DNA from: Flavobacterium denitrificans DSM 15936
GTDB taxonomy: Bacteria > Bacteroidota > Bacteroidia > Flavobacteriales > Flavobacteriaceae
NCBI RefSeq assembly: GCF_000425445.1
Contig: NZ_AUDL01000012.1
Span: 186,001 to 250,000, forward strand
Length of the DNA stretch: 64,000 bases
Reading direction: 5' to 3'
Below the pieces are notes generated by a model, which was given only the letters and a program-made list of their open reading frames with translations, was not told where the DNA came from and did no database searches. Shown piece after piece: positions 34,862 to 43,592 of this stretch. Numbering within the stretch: position 1 is the first letter of the stretch; every line of letters begins with the position of its first letter. A program made the position numbers and the translations under genes.

Positions 34862-37423
34862 TTAGATTTTGTTAGTTTCCCACACTAATGATAAATAATA
34901 CAATCCGCCAATTGATGGTCCGCCGAGAATTGAAGTGTATTGTTTATTGAGAATATTTGTACTACCCAATTTTGTTGTAATACCTGATTTTTTGAAGTAA
35001 TAATTAACCTGAGCATCCATTGACCAATAAGCTGGAACGGTCCCGCTGACTAAAAATGATACATAATCAAAGTTATTTTGGTAACGCGCCGTCACACTTG
35101 CGCCAAGATTTTTCCAGATATTTTGAGCAATCAGTGTTCCGTTGACGTTGAATTCCGGAGTATTGAAACCGTCTTCAAGTCCGTCTTTATCATCTGTTCT
35201 GTCGAGTTTGGTGTAAGTAAGATTGGTTAAAGCAGTAAACATTTCATCAAATCGATATTTCAGACCTAAACTTCCGCCGTAATTGTAGATTTTACTTTTA
35301 GAATTTGTCCAGAGTCTGTAACGGCTTTGCGTTGTTCTTGAATACAAAGAAGTCGGAATTAAATTTGGATCTGTTGTATTTGGAATACTAGCTTCGACTT
35401 GCGCGATGAAATTTTTATAAGAGTTGTAATAGAAATCGGCATCAATAAAAAGGTTTCGGTTTAATGTTATTCCTCTAAAACCAATTTCAAATGATTTTAC
35501 AAATTCAGGTTCTAAATAGGTGTACGGATTTTTCTGAATCGTATTTTTATTCTTTTCGATTGCCTGTGCCTGGGTCAAACCATTTGTATTGACATCCGTA
35601 TTCACTTGCGCCTGAAATTTATCAATTGAAGCTTTTGTATACGAATTCTCAAAAATTCCATCCGACATAATTCGCAATCCGCCAACACGTTTTACGCCGC
35701 CGGAATTCACATTTGAAAAACCTTCAAAAATACTCGGAAAACGATAACCTGTTTGATAAGAAGCTCTAAAATTAAGACTTTCTTTTGGTGAATAAACTGC
35801 TGTAAATTGAGGCGTGAATTTGGCATCAAAATAATCTGCTTTGTCCATTCTTATTGTTGCGCCTAATCTCAATTTGTCAGAGAAAAAATCTTTTGTCACT
35901 TGCGTGAAAGCGCCAGTTTTTTGATACGTCAGATTTTCATCAGCATGAACAGGATTAATAAAATAGTTTCCGTCTGGAACAATAATGTAATTTCTATAGT
36001 CAACTCCGCTTAATAATTTAGCGTCAATTTTTTCGAAGAAAGAAGTAAAAGCTTTGTCCCAATTAATCAATCCTTCGCCATGAACCAAAGTTGATTTTAC
36101 ACGCAAAGCGGCGCCAATATCCCAATTGTTAATGTCGATTAATTCTTCTTTTTTCTTTTCATAAGCTTCAGTTCCGGGAATAAATCTTCCTTGATCCGAT
36201 TGCGTTCTGGCAATTCTGTGTGCGTCTGCAACTGTTGCACCACCAGTAACGGCATTTTTGTAGGCAGTTGTATAATCGGCAAACCATTTGTCGTCAGATT
36301 TATAAGCGCGATCCATATTCTCAGCAAGCGAACGCATATTGTATGAATCTCCAGTATTTTCAGTTGTCGCGTAGGCTTTTACCTGAAAAATGGGATTGTG
36401 AAAATCAACCGCAAATTGATTCAGCGTATAATTGTCAAGTCTGAAACGGTTTGAACGTTGGTAAATTGTATTGATTAAAGCCGTTTTGTAAGTCACAGAA
36501 AGCTCGTTTTCTGGTTTTGGACGAAAATAAAATCCCACATCGGCTTTGTAATTTTTGATTCCGTAATCTGAAATATCCGTTTCGCGATAACCCGTTCTGG
36601 CCACGACATAATTTTTGCAGTTTAGGTTTAAAGTTTTTCGGTTTGCCGATTCATTTCCGTAACCGTTTACTTCATCATAAGCCGGATTATCGGCACCAAA
36701 TAAACCTGTCGAAGCATTTGCATTTGGAGCCAAATCTGTTCGATCATCTGCAACCCAATCTGTTCCTCCGGTTGTCGAAGCATTAACTTTAAAAACGAAT
36801 TTTTCATTAAAAGCTTTTGCAAATCTTAAATTAAACTGCGAATAAACTTTCGGTGAAAATCGGTCAATATTCCCCACATGATTCACGCCCGTTAATTGCT
36901 GAATGCTGACTCCTTGGTATTCAAAAGGATTTTTAGTCTGAATATTTGCCAAACCATTAATCGCGTTCATTCCGTACAAAGCCGAAGCGGTTCCAGGAAT
37001 AATTTCGATTTTGTCAATATCAAGATCATTTGCGCCTAAAGCATTTGCAATTGGCGCGCCCAAATGTGGTGCCTGATTATCGATTCCGTCAACTAATTGT
37101 GCAAATCGAACATTTGTAGAATTGGCAAAACCTCTTGTATTAATAACTTTAAAACCCAAACTTGGTGTAATAATCTGAACGCCTTTTACATTTTCGAGTG
37201 CTTCATAAATACTTGGCGATCCCATTTTTTTGGCTTCCGCCGATTTTAATTGTTCAATACTTATAGGAGAACGCATGATATTTTCAGAACGACGAGAAGC
37301 TGTAATGACCACTTCACTCAATTCTTCTTTTTTAATGCTGTCTTGTTTTGTTTTGGAATTGTCAGTTTGAGAAAAACTTTTCAGGCTTATAAAAAGAAAT
37401 AGTAGATATAATTTTTGGTTCAT
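34862..37423 (-). CDS. TonB-dependent receptor, molybdenum-linked by context
   Basis: The 853-aa protein has a signal peptide (about 19 residues, ending SFSQ), a plug domain without a CarboxypepD_reg domain (SEVVITASRRSENIMRSPISI, ALENVKGVQIITPSL, NTRGFANSTNVRFAQLVDGID, DKIEIIPGTASALYGMNAINGLANI), and a 22-strand barrel ending in an aromatic/hydrophobic C-terminus (LSLVWETNKI). It imports something across the outer membrane with TonB energy. It is co-transcribed with the molybdopterin-fold lipoprotein and lies downstream of a ModE-like gene, so a molybdenum- or tungsten-containing substrate is a testable guess. Confidence 0.8.
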   Translation of the reverse strand: MNQKLYLLFLFISLKSFSQTDNSKTKQDSIKKEELSEVVITASRRSENIMRSPISIEQLKSAEAKKMGSPSIYEALENVKGVQIITPSLGFKVINTRGFANSTNVRFAQLVDGIDNQAPHLGAPIANALGANDLDIDKIEIIPGTASALYGMNAINGLANIQTKNPFEYQGVSIQQLTGVNHVGNIDRFSPKVYSQFNLRFAKAFNEKFVFKVNASTTGGTDWVADDRTDLAPNANASTGLFGADNPAYDEVNGYGNESANRKTLNLNCKNYVVARTGYRETDISDYGIKNYKADVGFYFRPKPENELSVTYKTALINTIYQRSNRFRLDNYTLNQFAVDFHNPIFQVKAYATTENTGDSYNMRSLAENMDRAYKSDDKWFADYTTAYKNAVTGGATVADAHRIARTQSDQGRFIPGTEAYEKKKEELIDINNWDIGAALRVKSTLVHGEGLINWDKAFTSFFEKIDAKLLSGVDYRNYIIVPDGNYFINPVHADENLTYQKTGAFTQVTKDFFSDKLRLGATIRMDKADYFDAKFTPQFTAVYSPKESLNFRASYQTGYRFPSIFEGFSNVNSGGVKRVGGLRIMSDGIFENSYTKASIDKFQAQVNTDVNTNGLTQAQAIEKNKNTIQKNPYTYLEPEFVKSFEIGFRGITLNRNLFIDADFYYNSYKNFIAQVEASIPNTTDPNLIPTSLYSRTTQSRYRLWTNSKSKIYNYGGSLGLKYRFDEMFTALTNLTYTKLDRTDDKDGLEDGFNTPEFNVNGTLIAQNIWKNLGASVTARYQNNFDYVSFLVSGTVPAYWSMDAQVNYYFKKSGITTKLGSTNILNKQYTSILGGPSIGGLYYLSLVWETNKI

Positions 37424-37439
37424 GTTTTTGGTTTTGTTT

Positions 37440-37463
37440 CAGTATGTTTTAAAATGAATACTG
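37440..37463. promoter_or_regulatory. CAGTAT...ATACTG inverted repeat, possible operator
   Basis: CAGTAT (37440-37445) and ATACTG (37458-37463) form an inverted repeat 17 bases upstream of the TonB receptor ATG. It shares the AGTAT core with the TAAGTATT repeats upstream of the ModE-like gene. Confidence 0.35.
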
Positions 37464-37514
37464 ATAGTTAAAAAAAAGATTTTGGTTAAAATGCTTAATC
37501 TACTCTGGGTTTTA

Positions 37515-37556
37515 TTAATCTCGCAATCCCGATAGCTATCGGGATTGCGAGATTAA
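37515..37556. terminator. 42-bp perfect palindrome downstream of the ModE-like gene
   Basis: Every base from 37515 to 37535 pairs with 37536 to 37556; the core is cccgatagctatcggg. It lies between the ModE-like gene stop and the TonB receptor and is probably a bidirectional terminator or repeat element. Confidence 0.65.
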
Positions 37557-37588
37557 AAACATAAGCTTTGCGAATTATTTTCTTTAAA

Positions 37589-37936
37589 TTAAAATTTCAA
37601 ATTTTGAGTTTCTTTCTGAGCAAACTCTTTTATACGTTTTTCAACTTCATAAAAAACAGCAATCGCTTTTTCACCAGCTTCAGTCAATTTTGCACCGCCG
37701 CCGCCTTTTCCGCCAAGAAGTTTTTCGACTAAAGGTTTTTCAGCACGTTGATTCATTTCTTCAACTAATTGCCAAGCTTGTCGATATGCCATTTTCATTT
37801 CCTTAGCGGCATTTGTAATAGAACCCGTTTTCTGAATATTCTCTAAAAGCCAGATTTTGCCAATTCCAAGAAAAGCGCCTTCTGTTTCTTCAATCCAAAC
37901 ACGTACCTCGACACTGTATTTTTTACTGTCAGCCAT
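37589..37936 (-). CDS. ModE-like molybdenum-responsive winged-helix regulator
   Basis: The 115-aa protein has the ModE N-terminal DNA-binding domain: LGIGKIWLLENIQKTGSITNAAKEMKMAYRQAWQLVEEMN, and the glycine-rich LLGGKGGGGAKLTEAGEKAI wing. It lacks the molybdate-binding (TOBE/MOP) C-terminal domain, like many single-domain Bacteroidetes ModE proteins. It would regulate the TonB receptor and lipoprotein downstream. A TATGTTTG -7 element and three TAAGTATT repeats lie upstream. Confidence 0.82.
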   Translation of the reverse strand: MADSKKYSVEVRVWIEETEGAFLGIGKIWLLENIQKTGSITNAAKEMKMAYRQAWQLVEEMNQRAEKPLVEKLLGGKGGGGAKLTEAGEKAIAVFYEVEKRIKEFAQKETQNLKF

Positions 37937-38008
37937 TTTAGTTTTTTAAATGCTACTCAAAAATAATTCTTTTCTGGTAAAAATATTCTGTCTTCGCCAT
38001 ATATTTTC

Positions 38009-38060
38009 TAAGTATTAAAATGCAAACATAAGTATTTTTACGTAATTAAAAATAAGTATT
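38009..38060 (-). promoter_or_regulatory. ModE-like gene promoter with three TAAGTATT repeats
   Basis: TAAGTATT occurs at 38009-38016, 38029-38036 and 38053-38060. The -7 element TATGTTTG (38030-38023 on the minus strand) sits between the first two and overlaps the second by two bases. TATTTTTA/TAAAAATA arms also lie between 38033 and 38054. This could be an autoregulatory operator. Confidence 0.45.
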
Positions 38061-38092
38061 TTGTTATTTTATTTGTTTGTCAACGAAATAGC

Positions 38093-38123
38093 TTTGGAAC
38101 AAGCCACAATAAATGTAAATTTG
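38093..38123 (+). promoter_or_regulatory. leuS promoter
   Basis: TTG (38094-38096) is separated by 19 bases from TAAATTTG (38116-38123), an exact Bacteroidetes-type promoter, 67 bases before the leuS ATG. Confidence 0.65.
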
Positions 38124-38190
38124 CGCGATAATTCATTAAGTGAGAAAAACTTTGAATCTTTGTCACTTTGCAACTTTGAACCTTTAAAAA

Positions 38191-41070
38191 ATGAAATACA
38201 ATCCAAACGAAATTGACGCCAAATGGCAAAAATATTGGGCAGAAAATCAAACTTTTGCAGCAAAAAACAACTCTGAAAAACCGAAACATTATGTACTCGA
38301 TATGTTCCCTTATCCATCTGGAGCAGGATTACACGTTGGGCACCCGCTGGGTTATATAGCTTCAGATGTTTATTCTCGTTTTAAAAGACATCAAGGTTTC
38401 AATGTTTTGCACCCAATGGGTTACGACAGTTTCGGATTGCCGGCAGAGCAATATGCGATTCAGACAGGACAGCGTCCAGAAGATACAACTCGCGTAAATA
38501 TTGACGGAGGTGTTGACAAAGAAGGAAAACAAATTGCCGGATACAGAAAACAATTAGACAAAATCGGATTTTCATTTGATTGGGCGCGTGAAGTCCGTAC
38601 GTCAAATCCTGATTATTACAAACATACACAGTGGATTTTTATCCAATTGTTCAATTCTTGGTATTGCAGAAAACAAGGAAAAGCATTTGATATTGCTGAG
38701 CTTGTAAAAGTTTTTGAAGAAGAAGGAAATAAATTAGTTGAAGCAGTTTGCGACGACAATGTTGCGATTTTTACTGCTGAAGAATGGAACTCTTATTCTG
38801 AAGATCAAAAAGAGAAAATTTTGTTGCAATACAGAATGACGTATTTGGCAGAAACCGAAGTAAACTGGTGTCCAGGCTTAGGAACTGTTTTGGCAAATGA
38901 CGAAATTGTAAACGGAGTTTCGGAGCGTGGAGGCTTTCCTGTTATAAGAAAAAAAATGACACAATGGAGTATGCGAATTTCTGCTTATGCCGAACGCTTG
39001 CTTCAAGGTCTAAATGATATCGATTGGAGCGAGTCAATCAAAGAATCTCAAAGAAACTGGATTGGGAAAAGCGTTGGCGCGATGGTAACGTTCAACGTAA
39101 TACCAACAACCAACAACCAGCAACCAGAAACTATTTCCGTTTTCACAACGAGACCTGATACAATTTTTGGAGTTACTTTCATGACTTTGGCACCTGAGCA
39201 TGATTTGGTGGCTAAAATTACAACTCCAGAACAAAAAGAAGCTGTTGAAGCTTATATCGAAAAAACAGCAAAACGTTCAGAGCGTGAGCGTATGGCCGAT
39301 GTAAAAACGATTTCTGGAGTATTTACAGGTGCTTATGCTGAACATCCTTTTACAAAAGAAGCTATTCCGGTTTGGATTGGTGATTACGTTTTGGCGGGTT
39401 ACGGAACAGGCGCTGTAATGGCGGTTCCTTGTGGAGACGAAAGAGATTACGCTTTTGCTAATTTCTTTAAAGGAACTGTAGGAATGCCGGAAATCAAAAA
39501 TATCTTCGCAAATGTTGATATTTCTGAAGCTGCATACGGATCAAAAGATAACGTTGAAATCGCAAATTCTGATTTCTTAAACGGATTAAATTATAAAAAA
39601 GGAACTCAAAAAGCGATTGAAAAATTAGAAGAAATTGGTCAAGGAAAAGGTAAAACAAATTACCGTTTGCGTGATGCAGTTTTCTCTCGTCAGCGTTATT
39701 GGGGAGAGCCGTTTCCAGTTTATTATGTGAACGGATTGCCAAAAATGATTGACACACAGCATTTGCCAATTATTTTGCCAGAAGTAGAGAAATATTTGCC
39801 AACAGAAGACGGTTTACCACCATTAGGGAATGCAGCTGTTTGGGCTTGGGATACAAAACAAAACAAAGTTGTCAATACAGACTTAGTTGATAATGTTTCC
39901 ATTTTTCCTTTAGAATTGAACACTATGCCAGGTTGGGCGGGAAGTTCATGGTATTGGATGCGTTATATGGATGCGCACAATGAAAATGAATTTGCAAGTA
40001 AAGAAGCTTTGGCTTACTGGGAAAATGTAGATTTGTATATTGGCGGTAGCGAACACGCAACAGGTCACTTATTATATTCTCGTTTCTGGAACAAATTCTT
40101 AAAAGACAAAGGTTTTGCTCCAACTGAAGAACCATTCAAAAAACTGATTAATCAGGGGATGATTTTGGGAACAACGGCTTATGTTTACAGATTAGAAGGA
40201 ACAAACACTTTTGTTTCTAAAAATAAAATTGAAGGTCAAAATGTACAGCCAATTCGAGTTGACGTTCATTTTGTGAATTCTTCAGATGAATTGAATATCG
40301 AAAAATTCAAAGCTTGGAGAGAAGATTTCAATACAGCAGAATTTATTTTGGATGAAAACGGAAAATACATTGTTGGTCGTGAAGTCGAAAAAATGTCGAA
40401 ATCATATTACAATGTTGTAACTCCAGATGATATCTGCGCAGAATATGGAGCTGATACATTGCGTTTATACGAAATGTTCTTAGGTCCGTTAGAGCAAGCA
40501 AAACCTTGGAATACTGCTGGAATTTCAGGAGTTTTTGGTTTCTTGAAAAAATTATGGAGATTGTATTTTGACGATAACGGCTTAATCGTAAACAACGACG
40601 AACCAACAAAAGACAACCTAAAATCATTGCATAAAACGATCAAAAAAGTAGCAGAAGATATCGAGAATTTCTCTTTCAATACTTCGGTTTCTCAGTTTAT
40701 GATTTGTGTAAACGAATTGTCTTCTCAAAACTGTCATTCAAGAGCGATCTTAGAACCATTAGCGATTTTGGTTTCGCCTTATGCGCCTCACATTGCAGAA
40801 GAATTATGGGCACAGTTAGGACATACAACTTCAATTTCTGAAGTGGCGTTCCCAGTTTTTGAGGCAAGTCATTTGGTTGAAACGAATAAAGAATATCCAG
40901 TTTCTTTCAACGGAAAAATGCGTTTCACAATCGAATTGCCTTTGGATTTAACCAAAGAACAAATCGAAGAAATCGTAATGAAAGACGAAAGAACACAAAA
41001 ACAATTAGATGGCAGAACGCCAAATAAAGTGATTATTGTTCCTGGGAAAATCATCAATTTGGTTGGTTAA
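38191..41070 (+). CDS. leuS: leucine-tRNA ligase
   Basis: The 959-aa protein has the class I signatures GLHVGHPLGY (HIGH, about 49-52) and EKMSKSYYNV (KMSKS, near residue 735), a CP1 editing domain (FTTRPDTIFGVTF) and the SWYWMRYMD segment. It is longer than the E. coli enzyme (about 860 aa) because of insertions, including one before KMSKS, as in other Bacteroidetes. It charges tRNA-Leu in the cytoplasm. A strong promoter lies at 38093-38123. Confidence 0.96.
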   Translation: MKYNPNEIDAKWQKYWAENQTFAAKNNSEKPKHYVLDMFPYPSGAGLHVGHPLGYIASDVYSRFKRHQGFNVLHPMGYDSFGLPAEQYAIQTGQRPEDTTRVNIDGGVDKEGKQIAGYRKQLDKIGFSFDWAREVRTSNPDYYKHTQWIFIQLFNSWYCRKQGKAFDIAELVKVFEEEGNKLVEAVCDDNVAIFTAEEWNSYSEDQKEKILLQYRMTYLAETEVNWCPGLGTVLANDEIVNGVSERGGFPVIRKKMTQWSMRISAYAERLLQGLNDIDWSESIKESQRNWIGKSVGAMVTFNVIPTTNNQQPETISVFTTRPDTIFGVTFMTLAPEHDLVAKITTPEQKEAVEAYIEKTAKRSERERMADVKTISGVFTGAYAEHPFTKEAIPVWIGDYVLAGYGTGAVMAVPCGDERDYAFANFFKGTVGMPEIKNIFANVDISEAAYGSKDNVEIANSDFLNGLNYKKGTQKAIEKLEEIGQGKGKTNYRLRDAVFSRQRYWGEPFPVYYVNGLPKMIDTQHLPIILPEVEKYLPTEDGLPPLGNAAVWAWDTKQNKVVNTDLVDNVSIFPLELNTMPGWAGSSWYWMRYMDAHNENEFASKEALAYWENVDLYIGGSEHATGHLLYSRFWNKFLKDKGFAPTEEPFKKLINQGMILGTTAYVYRLEGTNTFVSKNKIEGQNVQPIRVDVHFVNSSDELNIEKFKAWREDFNTAEFILDENGKYIVGREVEKMSKSYYNVVTPDDICAEYGADTLRLYEMFLGPLEQAKPWNTAGISGVFGFLKKLWRLYFDDNGLIVNNDEPTKDNLKSLHKTIKKVAEDIENFSFNTSVSQFMICVNELSSQNCHSRAILEPLAILVSPYAPHIAEELWAQLGHTTSISEVAFPVFEASHLVETNKEYPVSFNGKMRFTIELPLDLTKEQIEEIVMKDERTQKQLDGRTPNKVIIVPGKIINLVG

Positions 41071-41085
41071 CCAAATAAATTCCAA

Positions 41086-41136
41086 TATTAAAAATTCCAA
41101 ATTCCAATTTTACGATTGGGGTTTGGGATTTTTTTT
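41086..41136 (+). terminator. leuS terminator
   Basis: Imperfect arms (attccaaattccaa and ttggggtttgggat) are followed by ttttttttatg. Related to the hairpin at 25787-25832. Confidence 0.6.
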
Positions 41137-41232
41137 TATGTCTTGTTTTTTTGCCACGAATTACACGAATTTACACGAATTTTTATTTCAATCTTTATGT
41201 CCTTCTACTTCGCTCAGATTGATATTGCGTAA

Positions 41233-41340
41233 AGTTTGTCATTTCGACGAAGGAGAAATCTTCGCAAGCAACTCCGTTCCAATAAGTCAATCTTTGTCGA
41301 GTTTCTCGTGGAGATTTCTCCTTCGTCGAAATGACAAACT
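41233..41340. repeat. palindromic GTCATTTCGACGAAGG element, 29-bp perfect arms
   Basis: The arms 41233-41261 and 41312-41340 are exact complements, nearly identical in sequence to those at 19095-19198, while the centres differ. It lies nested inside a GCCACGAATT repeat. Confidence 0.85.
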
Positions 41341-41560
41341 ATGTGTTTTCGAAATAAAAATTAGTGAAAATTCGCGTAATTCGTGGCGGAAAACATAGCG
41401 TTCTTTGCGCAAACCTTCGCGCACTTTGCGGTTAAAAACCCGCGCCAACATTGGGATTCGCAATTTAATAATTAAAATTTTAAAAACTTTTGTAACATTT
41501 TAATAGCTCTCGTATCCAAACGACGGATCCGATTTAATTAACAACTTAAAACTATTAAAA

Positions 41561-42406
41561 ATGAAAAAGTATATCATCTTAATTATCGCATTCTTATTCT
41601 CAGCATTATGTCTAAATGTTTTTGCACAAACAAAATCATATCCGTTTGAAGTTCTTAAAACTGGAAAAGGAAAACAATCAATAATTTTCATTCCCGGATT
41701 TGCTTCTTCTGGAGAAGTTTGGAACGAAACCAAAACTGCCTTCGAAAAAGATTTCACTTGTTATACACTTACAATGCCAGGTTTTGCTGGAGTAAAACCG
41801 CAACCAAATCCTTCATTCGAAAATTGGAAAACAGAAATTGCCAATTATATAAAAGAAAATAAAATCTTAAAACCAATTCTTGTTGGGCATAGTATGGGCG
41901 GTGGATTGGCTTTGGCAATTGCAGCTGATTATCCGGAGCTAATTGGGAAAATTGTGGTGGTTGATGCGCTTCCTTGCTTGGCCGCTTTGAGTGATCCTAC
42001 TTTTAAATCAAAAGAAAATAATGATTGTACAGCAATGGTGAATCAGATGACTGGAATGACAGATGCTCAGTTTCTTGATATGCAGAAAAAAACAATGCCG
42101 AGACTTTTGGCCGATGCTTCAAAAATGGATATGGTAGTGGATTGGAGTGTAAAATCAGACCGAAAAACATTCGGGAAAATGTATTGTGATTTCTCAAATA
42201 CCGATTTAAGAACGAAAATCGCACAGATAAAATGTCCAGCGTTAATTTTATTAGAGTCTTATTTTATAAATTTAAAACCAGCAATTGAAGATCAATATAA
42301 AAACTTAAAAACAGCAAATTTTCAATATGCAAACAAAGGTCTTCATTTTATTATGTATGATGATGCAGCTTGGTATTTGGAACAATTAAACACTTTTCTA
42401 AAATAA
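41561..42406 (+). CDS. exported alpha/beta hydrolase
   Basis: The 281-aa protein has a signal peptide (about 1-22, ending NVFAQ) and an alpha/beta-hydrolase core: an oxyanion segment IIFIPGFASSGEVW, the nucleophile elbow GHSMGG (about 109-114), and a catalytic His in NKGLHFIMYD near the end. Two D residues in the SDxxxF/VDALP area are candidates for the acid. Probably periplasmic, with an unknown ester or thioester substrate. The next gene starts five bases after its stop, so it heads the sigma-factor operon. Confidence 0.8.
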   Translation: MKKYIILIIAFLFSALCLNVFAQTKSYPFEVLKTGKGKQSIIFIPGFASSGEVWNETKTAFEKDFTCYTLTMPGFAGVKPQPNPSFENWKTEIANYIKENKILKPILVGHSMGGGLALAIAADYPELIGKIVVVDALPCLAALSDPTFKSKENNDCTAMVNQMTGMTDAQFLDMQKKTMPRLLADASKMDMVVDWSVKSDRKTFGKMYCDFSNTDLRTKIAQIKCPALILLESYFINLKPAIEDQYKNLKTANFQYANKGLHFIMYDDAAWYLEQLNTFLK

Positions 42407-42411
42407 TAAGA

Positions 42412-42885
42412 ATGGAATTTGAACAAATCTACAAGACGTATTGGGATCGAATATTCAGGCTTTGTATGGGTTTTGTCAATGATTATGACATTGCGCAAGA
42501 TCTCGCTCAGGAAACATTTATAATTGTCTGGCAAAAGCTCGATACATTTAGAAACGAATCGGCTATTGGAACTTGGATTTTCAGGATTGCTTCTAATAAT
42601 TGTTTAAGACAAATCGAAAAACAAAAACGTTTTCCGAAATCTGATTTGCCAATTCATCTTTCTGAAGAAAAACAACAGTCAATAGAACCACAGATTCAGT
42701 TTCTTTATAAATGCATCGCCGAATTACCGGAAACCGATCGTATTATAATTTCACTGGAATTAGAAGAAGTAAAGCAAGCTGAAATTGCCAAAATTGTTGG
42801 TCTTTCAGAGGCAAATGTAAGAGTGAAAATTCACAGGATCAAAGAAAAACTGACTCAAAAATTTAAAGAAAATGGAAAACAATAA
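42412..42885 (+). CDS. ECF-type RNA polymerase sigma factor
   Basis: I chose the ATG at 42412; a longer frame would overlap the hydrolase. The 157-aa protein has sigma-70 region 2 (YWDRIFRLCMGFVNDYDIAQDLAQETFIIVW, then GTWIFRIASN) and region 4 (LPETDRIIISLELEEVKQAEIAKIVGLSEANVRVKIHRIKEKL). It should direct transcription of an unknown regulon, perhaps responding to envelope stress. It overlaps the next gene by 14 bases. Confidence 0.9.
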   Translation: MEFEQIYKTYWDRIFRLCMGFVNDYDIAQDLAQETFIIVWQKLDTFRNESAIGTWIFRIASNNCLRQIEKQKRFPKSDLPIHLSEEKQQSIEPQIQFLYKCIAELPETDRIIISLELEEVKQAEIAKIVGLSEANVRVKIHRIKEKLTQKFKENGKQ

Positions 42886-43465
42886 TATAGACTTCAAAGA
42901 TTTATGGAAAAAGCAAGCCGTAAGTCAGCCCAATATGGAGGATTTGCTTGAGCGTGTAAGTCAATTTAAAAAAGCATCGTTGCGCAGTTTGTGGAAAACT
43001 AATATTATGCTTTTGGCTACTAGTGCTTTCATCATATTTATATGGATTTATTATCAGCCACAATTTATTTCAACTAAAATAGGAATCGTTTTGGTTGTTC
43101 TTGGAATGGTTGTTTATCTTTTTGTATCCAATAAATTATTTGGGAATTATAAAGATATTGATGCAACACAGGACAATCATGAATATCTTCAAAAATTGGT
43201 TTCTATTCAAAAGAAACAGCAGTTTTTGCAGACAAATATGATGAGTTTGTATTTTTTGATGTTGACGACGGGAATCTGTTTGTATATGTATGAATATGCA
43301 AGCAGAATGAGTATTCTCGGTGCAAGTTTGACGTACGGAATTACTTTGTTGTGGATTTTGTTCAATTGGTTCTACGTTCGCCCGAAACAAATCAAAAAAC
43401 AACAATCGAAAATAAATAGTCTGATTGAAAAGTTTGAAGCAGTAAATCATCAATTAGAATCTTAA
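42872..43465 (+). CDS. membrane protein, probable anti-sigma partner
   Basis: The 197-aa protein has four hydrophobic segments (about 45-63, 68-87, 122-140 and 148-167) and charged N- and C-terminal tails. It starts 14 bases inside the sigma gene. Neighbouring membrane proteins of ECF factors are often anti-sigma factors, and the cytoplasmic first 40 residues (DFKDLWKKQAVSQPNMEDLLERV) could bind sigma. I see no zinc anti-sigma HxxxCxxC motif. The role is inferred from context only. Confidence 0.6.
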   Translation: MENNNIDFKDLWKKQAVSQPNMEDLLERVSQFKKASLRSLWKTNIMLLATSAFIIFIWIYYQPQFISTKIGIVLVVLGMVVYLFVSNKLFGNYKDIDATQDNHEYLQKLVSIQKKQQFLQTNMMSLYFLMLTTGICLYMYEYASRMSILGASLTYGITLLWILFNWFYVRPKQIKKQQSKINSLIEKFEAVNHQLES

Positions 43466-43592
43466 ACATGAAAGCTTTGCAGTATTGTGAAGCTTTTTTT
43501 GTGCCAAAAAATGTCAAAATGTCATTTTGTTAAAATGGTTCAGAAATTGTGATTGATTTTGTAACTTTAAAAATCAATCAAAAAAAAATAAT

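Larger units (their letters stand above)
41071..41560. other. intergenic region with nested palindromic repeats
   Basis: The 490-base gap carries the leuS terminator, then a GCCACGAATT-type inverted repeat whose arms (about 41152-41175 and 41365-41387) flank a complete GTCATTTCGACGAAGG element (41233-41340). After 41400 I see nothing firm. Confidence 0.65.

Noticed and set aside
41036..41398. 120-aa plus-strand ORF after leuS
   Set aside because: It runs through the terminator and nested repeats, with no recognisable protein pattern.
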